Shown here: piece by piece, positions 1 through 13,093 of the stretch
How positions within the stretch are numbered: position 1 is the stretch's first letter
How the letters are laid out: every line of letters begins with the position of its first letter
Assembly: GCA_002914845.1 (NCBI GenBank)
Contig: JXTC01000331.1
Coordinates: forward strand, 62,001 to 126,000
Source: Trema orientale
Taxonomy: Eukaryota; Streptophyta; Magnoliopsida; Rosales; Cannabaceae
Direction: 5' to 3'
Length of the DNA stretch: 64,000 nt
Notes under the pieces: model-generated
The model's database searches: none
Told to the model about the DNA's origin: nothing
What the model saw: only the letters and a program-made list of their open reading frames with translations
Made by a program: the position numbers and the translations under genes

Positions 1-2961
1 ATCTTTTCTCCAATAGCAGCCCTCCATTCTGACTTTTATAGAGTAGTATGAATATTCTGTGGAATTTCAATACTGGATAGATTAGTGGTAAATGTCTTGT
101 ATTTTGGAGATAGGCCCTCATATGACACAAAGTTAGAAATAGAATGCTTAGTACATTCTCATACACCTATCCTTATTGCAATAGGAATATCAGGATCGGT
201 ATAACTAGTTGTGTCCTTAGAGTTGTTACCTGGATTTTCTAAAATTGGATTGGACTCATGATTTTGCTCGGGTTGAATTGGATTCTCCATCTCCTCTTGG
301 GATCTCTTCCTCCTTGTATAAACACGTAACTCATTTTCATGAACATTTTGAATGTGTTCACTAGGGGGTAAGAGTATCTGAATCAGGTGGAATAATTGGT
401 GTGAGGTTCTCAACTGAAGAAGGTAGAGAAGGTCGAGTTGCAAAAGTATAATCAAATGAAATAATTGGTGTGAGGTTCTCAGGTGGAGAATGTTGAGTTT
501 CAAGAGCTTCGAGCCAAAAAAAAGTACTTGTCTTGTAAGATCTCCTCTTGAATGGGATTTTTAGGGTAGTAGGGTTAATTTTCAAAGAATGTTACGTCTA
601 TTGAGGTATAGAATTTTTTAGTATTAGGTGAGTAACATTTGTAACCCTTTTTGGTTGATGAGTTGCCTAGAAAAACACATTTGATAGCTCTAAGGTCAAA
701 TTTGCTTCGGTTTTGGGAATGATTATGAATAAACACTGTACTTCCAAACATTTTTAATAGTAAGGATGAAATGACTTGAGAAGTCGGATAGTTTTGAAGT
801 AGAGTTTGACATAGAGTATGGAAATTTAGCACCCTAGATGGCATTCTGTTTATGAGGTATGTGGCTGTCAAAACTGCCTCCCCCCAGAACTGACTGGGGA
901 TATGTGTGGTAAACATAATAGATCTAGCTACTTCAAGGAAGTGCCTATTTTTCTTTCGGCTACCCCGTTTTGTTGAGGTGTGTCAATACAAGAACTTTGA
1001 TGTATTATCCCATGTGCCTTGAAATACTCCGCAAGAACCTAGTATGATCATCAATAAAGGACAAAAACCACCTAGAATCAGAAACATTTTAACCCTAGAA
1101 AGTCCCCATATGTCACTATGTATCATAGTAAAAGGATGAGATGATTTGTAACCTTGAATGGGATAATTACTTCTCACATGTTTCAAAAATTGACAGATTT
1201 CACATTGCAAAAGTTTAGAGTTAACATTTTTGAATAAGGTAGGAAGTAACTTTCTCAAATACTGGAAATTTGGATCTAAAATGCCCCAACAAAATTGCAC
1301 TTTTTTATTTGAGAGATTTGAAAAGACAGATAAAGACACACTTGTATGATGAGCTTGTTTCTTAGGATTACTAGTCACCTTGAGAAGATAGAGTCCTGCA
1401 CAATCCTTACCATTGCTAATCGTCTTCCCCGATTTCAAGTCCTGAAAAACACAATAAGTTGAGGAAAACTGAGTAATACACCTTAAATCCTTAGTAAGCT
1501 TGCTAATAGACAATAGATTGTAGGTTAACTTGAGAACCAAAAAGACATTGAACCACATTTGACATTGAACCATCAGAAATTCGCACCATGTAATTTCCAT
1601 AATAAGGACTAGAAGTGTGAAATAAGGCAGAGTCACTAGTCATATGATCAGAAGCACCTGAATCCACAATCCAAGAGCTGTATTTCTCCATGTGGGAACT
1701 CAAAGCTATAGAAAAATTACCTTGTTGTGCCATGATACCAGCTCCTATTGTCTCGGAAGCTGAGTTTTGTTAGCTGATCAGTTTTTTTGAGCAGCTCTAG
1801 TCGTTCTTTGCTGAATAGTGAGTTGTTAGGTGTAAGTTGTACTTCTCTAGTGATCACAAGACCACGACTTTCAGGTGTAGGTTAATTGCCTTGATTTCCA
1901 TCTCTTAGTTTTTTATCAGTAGGCTTTCCAGGTCTTCTACAGTGTTCACACCATCGTCTTCCACTTCTACGCTACTGTTGATTTTCTTTAGAAGTAGTGG
2001 AACTATGGGCAACCAAGACTGATGACTCACTTTGATTAAACTTGGAGGAGATCCAAGCTGCTTCCTTCGACTTTCTTCACATCAAACTTCTGAAAAAACT
2101 TCTCGGATGTTTGGAAGAGATTTTGTAGTAAGAATCCGGCTTCTAACCTCATCAAGATTATCATTGAGACTAAGGAGAAATTTGTAGATTCTTTTCTTTT
2201 CCACAATCGTTTTGTATGCTGCTACATCAATGGGATAGCTCCAATCATGCTAGAAAATGATGGTTTTGGCTGCACCATCATTGTTAGAAACTGGGTTCTC
2301 TAGGCTGATGACCTTCGACTTAGAAGTGGCTGGAGCACCCATTGGGAATGGAAAAGTTACAGAATCGAATCCAAGCTTTGATACCATGAAGAAAATAAGG
2401 ATGAAATGATCATGGACAAAGAGGAAAACACACTGTTCAAACAAGAGAAAAGCATGTCTTTTCTTATTACAGCTTACTGTCAACAATAGAAACACTAGAA
2501 ACTAATATAGATTTTTTTGGACATTACGCTAACAGCATATCCACCTAAAAAAAACGTAAAGTAACCCATAAAATCAGGACTAAAAAGACAAAGAAACCTG
2601 AACTAGACAAACCTATAAAAGCAGGCAGAAAACATAGACATAAAAAGACAGACAAAATGTAAAAAACTCCTTGAAAATAAGGAAACAAACTGAGATTTTC
2701 AACAAAAGAAATTATCAAATAAATTAGAAATGAAAGAGATAAATTACACACAATAAGAAATTGAAAAAAAAAAAGAATAAGACAAAAGATGGAAGGTAAT
2801 TTTAAATGGGAACATTCATGGGAAAGTGAAAGAGAAGAAGAATGAAGATGGGGTGCCTTTCTCTTTTCTCTTTCTTTTCCCCTTAAATGTCTATTTCAGT
2901 CATTTTAGTTATCAATACGGTGCCTTTGTGCCAAGGTGGGGTGCATATATAATCTCCCACA
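1..2961 (-). mobile_element. Ty1/copia LTR retrotransposon, broken fossil, cut by window edge
   Basis: Reading leftward, the parts come in copia order. The 5' LTR is at 2387-2961 (TG...CA ends), followed by a tRNA-Met-type primer site at about 2371-2386 (TGGTATCAAAGC). A diverged gag region covers about 1740-2370. A protease remnant with the motif WIVDSGASDHM lies near 1503-1733. A GAG-pre-integrase and integrase region lies at about 575-1636, and a low-complexity linker at about 159-503 holds a short internal duplication (24-base repeats near 389 and 458). The order protease then integrase, with reverse transcriptase expected after, is diagnostic of Ty1/copia. The reverse transcriptase, RNase H and 3' LTR would lie left of the window. 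The copy is broken, with several disruptions, and looks moderately old. It cannot be dated here because only one LTR is visible. Confidence 0.85.
2387..2961 (-). repeat. 5' LTR of the copia fossil
   Basis: A 575-base AT-rich block starts TG and ends CA on either strand and lies immediately next to the primer-binding site. Its outer end on the element strand reads TGTGGGAGATTATATATG. The partner LTR is outside the window, so the boundaries rest on the terminal dinucleotides and the primer site alone. Confidence 0.65.
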
Positions 2962-3595
2962 GAAAAAATAAGTATAATATTTTAAATATCAGTTATACCC
3001 TTCGACTTCTCACAACATGATGTTTTCATTACAAGTAGGTGTGACAAAACCCAAATTCTTTAACATTGTGAGATTTTACTCCCAAAAATTGAGTTACGTT
3101 AGGACTTCAAGGGGTTATTTGTTTGTATTAAATAGCCAATAGACTAAGATCGTAATTGTAAAAAAGTGAACTAATACTAAAAGAAAAGGGAAACCTGTAT
3201 TAAATCAGGAAAAAAAAGTGTGTTTATCAATCAATACATTTTATTCCATCAAAAAGGCGATCTCCTATTCATCTGGCTTGGGAAGAGGTCGCTTACCAAA
3301 AGAAAAGTACACAAACCAAGCCAATTAATAAAAGGCCTAGGAATTAAGATCACAATATTCCCGTACAACACCACCAAAACTTACATAATTTCAACTTGAT
3401 AAATCACTTCCAAGTTCCCAACTAGTTTATTCATTGGATTAAATTATGACATTCAAATACAAATAGGGGCAGTTATACATGCCACAAGGAAAAGATAGGT
3501 GGTATATATAGGAGAAATCATAATGGGCACTTGAACTGAATAGAATAAATAGCAATAGGAAAAAAACACGAAAACTTCAAACCTAAAACAAGTTT
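2962..3595. other. Intergenic, 3' flank of UER1
   Basis: AT-rich sequence between the copia LTR and the UER1 stop codon. It probably contains the UER1 3' UTR and polyadenylation region. I see no gene in it. Confidence 0.5.
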
Positions 3596-5589
3596 TTAAG
3601 CTTTGGCAGTCTTCTGATTGGGCTTGAAAACATACTTGATGAGGGACTCTTTGATGGGCAACATCTCAGGGAATTCTTTGCTCAATTTTGTGGTATCAAG
3701 CTCGTTGTTGCTCCTCTGGGCAACGATCACCTTAGCCTGCTCCTCAAGAGAAAAGTTCTTCCATGTGAAGTTGGGGTCGACGTAATCCCGATACATCTCC
3801 AAGACCTCATTGTGGCTGACCACTCCAGGGTTTGTGAAGTTCCATACTCCAGTGAGGTTTCTCTTTGCCATCTCAATGGAAATGGGAAGGAGTTCATCCA
3901 AGATGGTCATGGAGTTCGGGATATTGACAACCCTTTCGTATCGAGTGATTTTAGTGATAAAGTTGCGAGGGTTCCCCAAATCCGATGAGATGGGCATTCT
4001 AACACGCAAAATGCAGACATTGTCGTAGTTCTTGAGCAGATCCTCAACCTTCACAATCACCAGAAAGTTACCCAATATCAGTAACTTCTTATCCTTTAGG
4101 CCTTCATGAATAACAAAAGCATGTAAAAGTACTAGAAATCGACAATAGCTCTAAATTTTTAGCCAAACACACCCTTCCTTCTGTTCACCCATGAAAACAG
4201 GAGAAAAGAAAAGGAAGAAGCTTTGTAGTCAATTTGGCCTTTTGAAGCCAACTTCAACTACTCTCCAAAATAACATTAAACCATCTTAACAGATCTATTG
4301 AAAAAAAAAATTAGATCCTTAGTTACAAAAAGCATATTACTCAATATTAGACAATATCCCTTAATTCTTTACCAGACACACCCTTTGACCTTTGACCTTT
4401 GATCGTTTAAAGTCAACTATACTCTCCACAACGACATTAACAATTAACATTAGACTCAAGCTGATTAGGGGGCATATTAAGATACTCTACATAGTTAGGG
4501 GGAAAAAAAAGGAAGAAGCATACAACTCAAAATAGACAGCATCTCTAAATTATTTACCAAACACACCCCTACCGCTGTTCAGTTTCCATAAAACAAAAAG
4601 AGGAAGCTTTCTAGCCAATTTGACCGTTAATTAGAGGTCAACTATTCTCCACAGAATAACATTTCCATAGCCAGAATCACTAAAACCCAGCTTAACAGAT
4701 TCAAGCTAAGTCAACTAATAGAGCTCAAATCAGGTTAGCATGCAGATCAATGCCTAAATTTAGATCCTTCAAGCATTCATCAATAACAAAAAGCATAGAT
4801 AGTACTCAAAATTAGACAATATCCCGAAATTCTTTAACAAACAAACACCCTTTGACCTTCGACCATATGAAGTCAACTGTACTCTCTACTCTACTCTACT
4901 CTACAAGTACAACACCATTAACAGTAGATTTGAGATAAGTCAGCTGATAACTCGAATCAACTATTCGAATCATGAATCACAGCATCCTATCCAAATCAAT
5001 TATTCAAAATAGAAATACTTCAGAAAATGTAACAGTAATTGTCACAGAAAAAAAAAAAACAAAACAAAACAGATCTACCAAAATTATATGATTGAAATTA
5101 GAGAATGGAAGAGTGAAAAGACTGTGATGTCGGTGGCCTCACCATGGCCTTGGTCTTGGAATAGAAGGATCCGACAAAATTGGGCGTATCCTCCTCCTTG
5201 AACCCGATACCCGACCCTTCCGGGTGCTCCAAATCGTACTCGAATATACACCCGGTGGCGTAATTGAGGAGGAGGAGACCTCTCTCACGGCACACGTCAG
5301 CAAGGGTCAAGGTCCCGACCAGGTTAGTGCGGATGGTCTCGACCTTATGGGATTCGCACCAGTCAACGTTGGGACGGCCAGTGACGCCGGCGGCGTTCAG
5401 GACGTGGGTCGGCTTGACGGAGCCGATGTCGGCTTCGAGCGAGGCGCGGTCCTCGAGGCGGCCCGAGCCGTACTCGAAGTCGATCCCTTGGTCCTTGCAG
5501 ATCTTGCCGAGGAGGCCGCCAATCCAGCCCGTACGGCCGTAGATCAGGAACTTGATCGGCTTATCGGCTCCGTTGGCTGGGAACCCCAT
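3596..5589 (-). CDS. UER1: Bifunctional dTDP/UDP-4-keto-6-deoxyglucose 3,5-epimerase / 4-reductase
   Basis: Two exons on the minus strand, 5589-5143 and 4048-3596, join in phase to 299 aa (Arabidopsis UER1/NRS-ER is about 301). The cytosolic enzyme converts nucleotide-4-keto-6-deoxyglucose to nucleotide-L-rhamnose, the donor for pectin and flavonoid glycosides. This matches the C-terminal half of the larger RHM enzymes. Exon 1 carries the Rossmann glycine motif G18-R-T-G21-W-I-G24 and the short-chain-reductase pair Y143-S-K-T-K147. The blocks NAAGVTGRPNVDWCE and YATGCIFEYD are family hallmarks. Exon 2 holds RVRMPISSDLGNPRNFI and NFTNPGVVSHNE. The intron is GT-AG (GTGAGG...GTGAAG) between Met149 and Val150. 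The start MGFPANG is chosen because an upstream in-frame ATG would add residues not found in the family. Exon 1 is strikingly GC-rich against an AT-rich background. Confident call. Confidence 0.96.
4099..5000. repeat. Four degenerate tandem units in the UER1 intron (ABAB pattern)
   Basis: Units begin near 4099, 4311, 4511 and 4756. Each carries a block like AAAAGCAT...ACTC followed by AGACAATATC, AAATTCTTTACCAAACACACCC, then AAGTCAACT-ACTCTCCAC and ACATTAACA. Units 1 and 3 share a CTGTTC stretch after ACACCC, whereas units 2 and 4 share CCCTTTGACCTT. This suggests a two-unit block that was itself duplicated. Boundaries are approximate. Confidence 0.7.
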
Positions 5590-7133
5590 TGCTGAGCTGA
5601 GAGGGTTCGGACAAGCTTTAGCGAGAAAGGAGAAAGAAAATGTGGGCGAGATTTCAGATTTGGATCTGAATATTATCAATTTTTGCTTCTTACATATTTA
5701 TAATTGAGGAGAACCAAAATATATAATAACACATGTGATTCAGTCCAGACACAGTCGCTTCCTCTGTTTTCTCCCACGTGTCACGCAAGTTGCGTCAAAT
5801 TGATTTTTTTTTTTAAGGATTAAAAAAATTTACATTAACAAATATTCATAAATGAATATTTTGTCGGTGCTATATAAAAATAATTTTGATGTCATAATTA
5901 TAAATTCACGATTGTAGAGTCAATTTCACTGTATTAATACTTTTTTTTCCGGGGGATGAGGAGTAATGATTGTATTAATACGTTGAGATTGTAATAATAT
6001 TCATTCATTTCTGGGCCTTCGATTTTCCATGATGTTATATTCTAAAATTCATGGATTATAAGTCACAAAAAGTAGCAGATATCACACATAAAAATTTTTG
6101 ATGCAAACTTTTATTTGTCTGATACTACAAGGAATATAACCTGTGCGTCTTGGTTTTTTACTTTAAATTGAAGCATTTTTTTTAATTAATTAATTTATTT
6201 ATTTAATTTTTTGGTGGGAGTTGTAAAATGTAAAGGTGAAATGTCTCAGCAAATTAGGCACAAAGATTGTACCTTGTGGTTACTTCAGGTTAGCATCCCT
6301 CTTCGGGGTTTTTATAGGTCGCAATGAGGTGAGAACGAGATGTCAACTTTTCCTTTTGGCAAAAAGAAAGATGTTTTTGTTTTTTTTTTTCCCTCTCAAA
6401 TAAAAGGAAAAAAAAAAAAAAAGGTTCGGAGGTGGATCACACACTCTTATCGAATGGCCTTCTAATTACTAATTAAAGAAAAATTAGAGGCTCTTAAGTA
6501 GTTGAATTTTATAGAGTAACAAAGAATTCAAAGTTTAGCTGTTAAATACATTATACATGCACATGTTTGTGTTAGTGTGGTTTTTTGGTTCTAGAAGCAG
6601 GCAAAACACTTGCAGAGTTAGCGTATAGAAAAATTCTGACTATATATTTTAATTCTATAGAGATCTCCATAAATTTCCAATAAATCAAAAATTTAAAACA
6701 GTAATCGTATTCATGGAGTCAAGATTTAATTTCAGTCCGGGAGTACAATAATAGCACAAAAAATAAAGTAACTTACTTACAAAGGTACAGACTAAAAATG
6801 AAATACGTATATTTAAGAAATATACATAAACTTACAAATTAAATATTAATATGATTTTAATGAAAATATATGTATAATTATAAAAGGACACATTGAAGAA
6901 TTTATTATTTAGTTGTTAAATTCCCATCACTTTCCCATGAAAGTATTTGGACTCGTGAAGAACGACGAGAATTGCTCAATCTTACTTTTTCCTAATTTCG
7001 GAGGAATTAAATAGAAAAAGAATTGCTCAATCTTTACTTTTAGTTGGCGGAATACTTAGAAAATGAAAATCTCAAAGGGGAGGGTACGAAAAACAAATCT
7101 TATTTTATATTTAAACTTTAAAAAAAAAAGTTC
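5590..7133. other. UER1 upstream region and AT-rich intergenic DNA
   Basis: The first 200 bases are the UER1 leader and proximal promoter. The remainder is AT-rich with poly-A/T runs. I see no gene, RNA or complete element in it. Confidence 0.4.
5775..5780. promoter_or_regulatory. G-box / ABRE core upstream of UER1
   Basis: CCACGTGTC contains the palindromic G-box CACGTG with an ABRE-like flank, about 190 bases upstream of the UER1 start codon. G-boxes bind bZIP and bHLH factors. Function here is inferred from position only. Confidence 0.35.
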
Positions 7134-7141
7134 ATTGCACG

Positions 7142-7979
7142 TAGTGGCGGAGCTAGAAATCTTTTTTAGAAGGGGCAAAAATAGAAATCAAAATTTTAAC
7201 TTGCTTAAATATATATTCAATAAAGGTCAATTTGTTTACATATTTTTCAAGTTTAATCTCAAACATTTAGATTATATTCTAAAATTGGTTACCCTAACTT
7301 CGTATTTGTAATAATGTAAAGATTATTCTCATATTAGTTGATATTATATTATCATTATTTCTCATGTATAGAATAAAAAATTCAATTTTCATAATATCTT
7401 CTAAATTAGAAATAGAAATCTCACGTATTTCAAAAAAATCTACGAACTAGAAAAAGAAAACAAAAATGATATAAGATGTACAAATATGTTACTTTTTATA
7501 TAATACATATGTATTACAAATAAAACATCAAAACTAAATATGTCGGTGAACTGAAAATCCTTTTAAATATACAAATATAAAATATATAGACAAATTTACC
7601 AACAAATATGTCTATAAATACACACAAATCTTACATGTATCCGTTGCCTAATATAATATAACAATTGCTAGTTGTTTAGACCAATAAAGTTAAAGAAATG
7701 AATAGGTTGTTGCTAAAAGTCAGGGAGAAAAAAAATAGAGGTAAAAAGAGATGAAGATAAGCATTAGAAATTTCAAATTAAAGAGATTGATGATATTAAG
7801 GATTAGATAAATAACTAACATAATTTTAAATGAGGTTAAATATAAAAAAATTAAATTTAATACGAAAAATTAAGAACTAATTGATTTAATATATAAATAC
7901 TATATAATTATAAAGATTTTTTTTTCCAAAATTCGAGGGGGCCATTTGCTCCCCTTGGCTTAGCGTGGCTCCGCCACTG
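7142..7979. mobile_element. hAT-like non-autonomous DNA transposon (838 bp)
   Basis: The left end reads TAGTGGCGGAGCTAG. The right end, inverted, reads CAGTGGCGGAGCCACG, so the two share the core AGTGGCGGAGC. This resembles the short termini of Tip100-type hAT elements (CAGGGGCGGAG). The flanks ATTGCACG (7134-7141) and ATCGCATC (7980-7987) match at 5 of 8 positions, as expected of a decayed 8-bp hAT target duplication. The interior is AT-rich, has a poly-G-rich block near each end, and has no transposase frame, so the copy is non-autonomous and old. Confidence 0.7.
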
Positions 7980-7987
7980 ATCGCATC

Positions 7988-9120
7988 CATAACGTCATGA
8001 TAACTATACTTATTAACATTTTTCTCAAATATGGAGGTCCTCAATTTCAAATCCTCGCTCTCCAAGTAAAAGAAAAAATATAAAAAACAAACCGGAGAAA
8101 CTTTGAGTGAGTTCAATGATTTTATATTTTTCTCATTTGAAAAAAAAAAAAAAGGCATCTTAGAGAAACTTTGCTTGTGAGTTTAATATGGAAATAAGCT
8201 TCATCAACAAATGTTCTAATAATTAATTAAAGTGCAATACTTCTTTCTCACTCACTGTCTTTTTTCTTTACCTTTTTCTTTGGCCATTGTGAGAACCATT
8301 AATTTACAGTTAATTTGATGCATTATATACGTCAAGCTCTTGTCTTTACTTTTACTTTGTTAGAAACCTAAGAGTGTTTTAGTGTTATAGTATTTACCGT
8401 ACAAAGCGTCTGATCAATCTAGCTACCTGGTCCTATCATGAGATCTACTTCACCAAATGACTGAGACGTCTCAAACTCGTTTTTTAAAATATCATTTCTC
8501 TTATGTATTGCTGTCCTCAAAACAACGTATCAAAATATATATATATATACACGTTTTTGTCTGTGATCAAACCCTCATAATTAAATTAATGCTTTAATTG
8601 TTCCATGAAACGTTGCATATTTTGGACATATGTAGTCGATGCATTGGTAAGGGAAATAAACAAGATTTTAATGTAGGTTGAAATCCAGGTATCCATCATT
8701 TTATTATCATTTGATGGAGGATCGTGCTTCATGGATCGACACAGCACTGTGTAAAGATTACGTTGTCTCTGATGGTTGACTTTGATATTTCTTTACGAAT
8801 CTTCTTTCCAAAAGAATGGGTGGTTTGCTTTTGGAAAAAAAAAAAAAAAAATGGGTGGTTTGAAGTAGTACACACTCCACTACCTCAGGATGTACGATAC
8901 TTAATGGGTAATTAAAAGCATATATCAATTGCTCTTTATAACGAGACTCATAATCTACAAAATTGTTCACAACCATTGCTTATTAATCATTAATCAAACA
9001 AGTAACTTCAAAAAAAAAAAAAAAAAAAGTTGCTGACTAATCCGATATTGGACTTGCTTTTCTTTATGTACAAGAAAAAGAAGAGGCGAAAATAATGTTG
9101 AAAAAAATAATTTTTGCAGA
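7988..9120. other. Intergenic, downstream of the PLD gene
   Basis: AT-rich sequence with homopolymer A runs near 8140, 8838 and 9010. It probably includes the PLD 3' UTR at its right end. I see no gene in it. Confidence 0.4.
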
Positions 9121-12100
9121 TTAGATAGTGAGATTTTCTTGTATGGCTATGAATGTTCCAAGTATGTTGCCTCCTACATCTGGGAATGACTCACAGCCAG
9201 GTAAAGCCTTCACCTTCCCAGTTTTGTCAACTTCAACTGGATACTTTAGAAGGTGACCCTTCATTTCTGTGGCCTCATCAGCTGTAAATTGTCTCCAATT
9301 TTGCTCACTCAAATACCTTACCCTTCTTACACATTCTAGACTCTCTGGGCTCTTGAAACGTTCCTCAAGTCCTCCTATGTGCTCTGCCCATAATGACATC
9401 CTATATCCATACACCTGTACCCAAAAGATAAAAAAATTATCTCCATTTCATACTTTGGAGAATAAAGAGTAATTATAACAAATGGTAGATTTTTACTCTT
9501 CATTTTAACAAATGTCTAAATGACCGTTTATACTCGGCCATTTTGCTAGAGAATTTGAAAGAAATGACATTTACGTCAAGGGCCCAAAATTCGGCCATAT
9601 TCGCTAAGAGCTCCTTTTCTAAATCGGTTTCTTAATGACATAACGAATACAAAGAGTGAAAGATTATGGCTTATGATCAAGCTTACTTGTCCACGTGGAT
9701 TTGATCGTTTTCTAGACCAAGTATGATGAGGCTGATATGCACCCATTGCTATTTCAGTGTCTCTTGTTCCTTCCAATGATCTTTGATTGATATTTGCAGA
9801 TCCCAGAATTACATACTCATCGTCAACTATCATTCCTTTTGAGTGCACATAAATCATAAACCGCCTGTTTTTTCGACTAAGTGCCTGAGTTAACCAGCAG
9901 AAAAATGATTATTGAAGTGATTAGGAAACAGAATGGAAGATAAGAATGTAGTTAAGAGGACAAGAGTAGTAGTACTTGAGGAGTCTTTTCTGCGTTTGAA
10001 GTTCCTGTACTTGGAGTAGTACCATCTGGGGCCTCACGATTGCCAAGACAAAAGAAGTTCAAGTAGTCCTGTGGCTCGTATGTGCTGTCAAGTCCAACTT
10101 CTTTTAAGGCCTCGTAGATCATTTCATACATCATTTCCATTGTTTTACGCTGAAGAAATGAAGAATATTAGCTATCTTGATATGAAGTGGTCCTATTTTT
10201 CGAATCATGCAAATAACTAAAAGTAAGTTTACCTGCCAAAAGAGAATTCTTTGAACAGGAATGCTTGTAGGAACACCTTCTGGCCACATTGGGATTACGA
10301 TGTATGCGGAAAATCTCTCATTCGACCTGATTTTGTTGACAATTTTCAAAGCAATTTCCATTGGTATCAAATTGTTTGCACCTGCATATTTAACAACCAA
10401 TGAAATGGAATGTATACTAAATAGAGTTTTGATCTAAAAGATTACCTATAGTTGAAAATGCCAAAGTTTCCTACCTAAATCCTTGTTGGAACCCCAATTG
10501 TATGACGAGCCAAGGAAGTATTGGTTCTCTATATAAATGAAATGTTGGGCAGAACGAATTGCCTTGACATATGCTGTGTGTATACTCATGTCTATCAGCA
10601 AATTCTTACCACATACCAAGTTCTGTTGAAGTGAGTAACACGAATTAGTTGACCATTTAACTAAATTAATACTGAAACCATATGACAACATGATGAAGCA
10701 AAATCTAAAAAGACCAAGTTCATGTCTCACCTTGTTAGTAGCATCTTTTGGATCACTTGGAAATCCTTTCACAGAACTCGAATCGATGGAGCGGAAAACC
10801 TTCATTTGTCGAGGAGGAGAATTTAAACTTGATCATTTAAGACAATAATAAAATGAAGCACCTGAAATGCTAACAGAAATAGCTGATAAACAAAAGCATA
10901 CCTGAACATTCCAAGTTTCTGGATTGTTTTCACCTTTGCCAGCAACTTCAGCTATCGAAATGAATTCAGGAATTCTTTCAATCCTAAGTAATTGATCATC
11001 ATATGATGATTTTAGCCTTTGTAGTCCACTCTGCTTTGAAGCTCTCAACCAACGCTCCTCGAAGTTGGTTAGGATGTCGTACGCCGCAGGACCATCAATT
11101 TGACAATGCAAATCATGCCATGGTTCCCTTGGACAACCAGCAGAAGGCTCCTGTTTTAGATTACAAACAAAAAGAGACAACAATAGTTAATACTCATTTT
11201 AATCTCAAAACCAAGTCCTAAATCAGTGCCCTGCTAAGAAGATTATGAGTTGATTACCGGGAATGTGGGGTTATGAAAGTCGTCTGCGTGCACAGTTTGC
11301 AAGGTCCGGAAAAGATGATGGTTTGGAGTATCATAACGGCCCGTGCATAGATCAAGACCTCCAACAAAAGCTATGATCTTTCTTCTGTAATCACCTGCAT
11401 CAGCATCCACAATCACTGTTTTCTGATGGTGAGTGTAGATTGTCCCTACTTCCTGATAAACAATGGTTTTAAAAGCAAGCACTAATCAAGAACATGAGAT
11501 AAGTACAAGAAAGTTACGAAGGGAATTAAACAGGAAATTTTTTTATCATATATAGAACCATTTTCTATGCTTTTCAATATAGAACATGTCGTTATTCCAA
11601 CAAAACTATAATAGCTTTTTCCAACTATATTACCTGCTTTTTGACCCAACTATGTCCTTTTGCAGCAGATCGCGGACAAAGTAAGACTTGGACTGAAGAG
11701 TGTTTGAAGAAACGGCGAGTATCCTCGTCATGAGTTCCCATAACTCCCTCCTACATGTCACAAAAACCAATGAACATCTGGTAATTAAGAAAAAAGACAT
11801 GAAAGTCCTAATTTGACAGGGAGAGATATATGACTATAATGAACTGTGCTGACATCCCATCTGTTGGACACAGAAAAAAGCCCAACAATGATATGCATTA
11901 GTCTTCTCAAAGCTGCATATAGAAGTACATAAATACTAAATCTTGCTTCACTGCTTGGATATTTGAGGATAAAGAACCTGACTATAGAAACTAGGAACTC
12001 ATCAACTGTATATTCTATTTCAGATTTCAGTAAACAAAATTATCCAGAATACAATAACCGAGTCCAACTTCTGAGCATCGTATTAGCAGTATGTATAGAC

Positions 12101-13093
12101 AAAAGGGGAGAGAAAAAAGAACAGTATTACCTTTTTGTATCCCAATATAGTCCTAGAAGTTGGATCATCCCAAACAAGGAGCAGAACCCTCACACCTTCC
12201 TGTGACTTCCTTTTGAGAAGATCCCCCAGCATGCTTTCTGCCACATTGCCATTCTCCCGAATCAGCCTAACTTTGTGGACCACAGACCATCCGACGATGT
12301 AAATCAAACGACGAGCCTGACTTATTGCATCAAAGATATCGCGCCAACAATTCGAATGCTTGTACTGAATCCCATTTCCGAGTGGCAAACTAGGAAGGCC
12401 ACAATCATGTTCATGTGCATCCTGATAAAGGGTAACTTTCCCACCTTTCCTTAGAGGAAAATAAGTCCCCGGTACCCCAAGACTTTCAGGACTTGACCCT
12501 AAACCAAGCTGATAAAGGGTCACTTTTTCCATTGGAGTGTACTGAATTGAAAGACTCAAAACCGCTCCTGGCTTGCAGGGTTTCCCACTGGCACTAAGTA
12601 TTGGGAAAGTCCCTTCAATTCTCACTCCGGAGGACAATTGCTCAACCGGGATTCCCACAGCTCCTATTAGCTGAGACCCCACAACATCATTGTCTTTCAC
12701 CACAAAGTGAACTTCAGCCGCTTTATGTGCTACAGGGATGTTAAAATGCTGCTTCCAAACAGGATTTTCGCTGTTCTCAATCACGAAAGTCCTCCCAACA
12801 ACGGCGCCTGATACCGAGACTGTAACATAAGGATCACTGGTTATCTTGTTCGACATATGGCCTTCCATTTTGGTTGATAGTTTGCCAAATCTGCCAAACA
12901 TGTCCCCTAGTGTCTTGTGGAACATGTCCATGTTGGGAAGGTTCTTGGCCTCCATAATCCATATATCCAAGTTGCCATGTAAAAGCAGAACTTTCAAGGA
13001 CTCCTTGCTGGTCTTAAACGGCAATTCTTGTTGAGCTTGGCCGTGTTGCGAGCCTCCAAACGACAACGATCCGGCGAACATGGAATGAGCCAT
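9121..13093 (-). CDS. PLDgamma: Phospholipase D, C2-type, beta/gamma clade
   Basis: Ten minus-strand exons join in phase to 851 aa: 13093-12131, 11750-11634, 11452-11258, 11150-10902, 10799-10731, 10622-10475, 10381-10233, 10149-9976, 9884-9687 and 9414-9121. The enzyme hydrolyses membrane phospholipids to phosphatidic acid in stress and wound signalling. An N-terminal C2 domain (about 30-190, with SDPYVTV at 86-92 and acidic loop D134/D136) gives Ca2+-dependent membrane binding. HKD1 is H369-Q-K371...D376 and HKD2 is H702-S-K704...D709, so both catalytic halves are intact. IYIENQYFL and the C-terminal ENLTI are family signatures. The basic cluster RKNRR (692-696) precedes HKD2; beta/gamma enzymes use PIP2 as cofactor. 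The short N-terminus, without the long proline-rich extension of PLD-beta1, and a length near the 858 aa of Arabidopsis gamma favour gamma, but beta is not excluded. Confidence 0.95.

Noticed and set aside
5224-5595. Plus-strand gene opposite UER1 exon 1 (two long frames)
   Set aside because: Both are mirror frames of a GC-rich coding exon; no domain, and the minus strand encodes a conserved enzyme.
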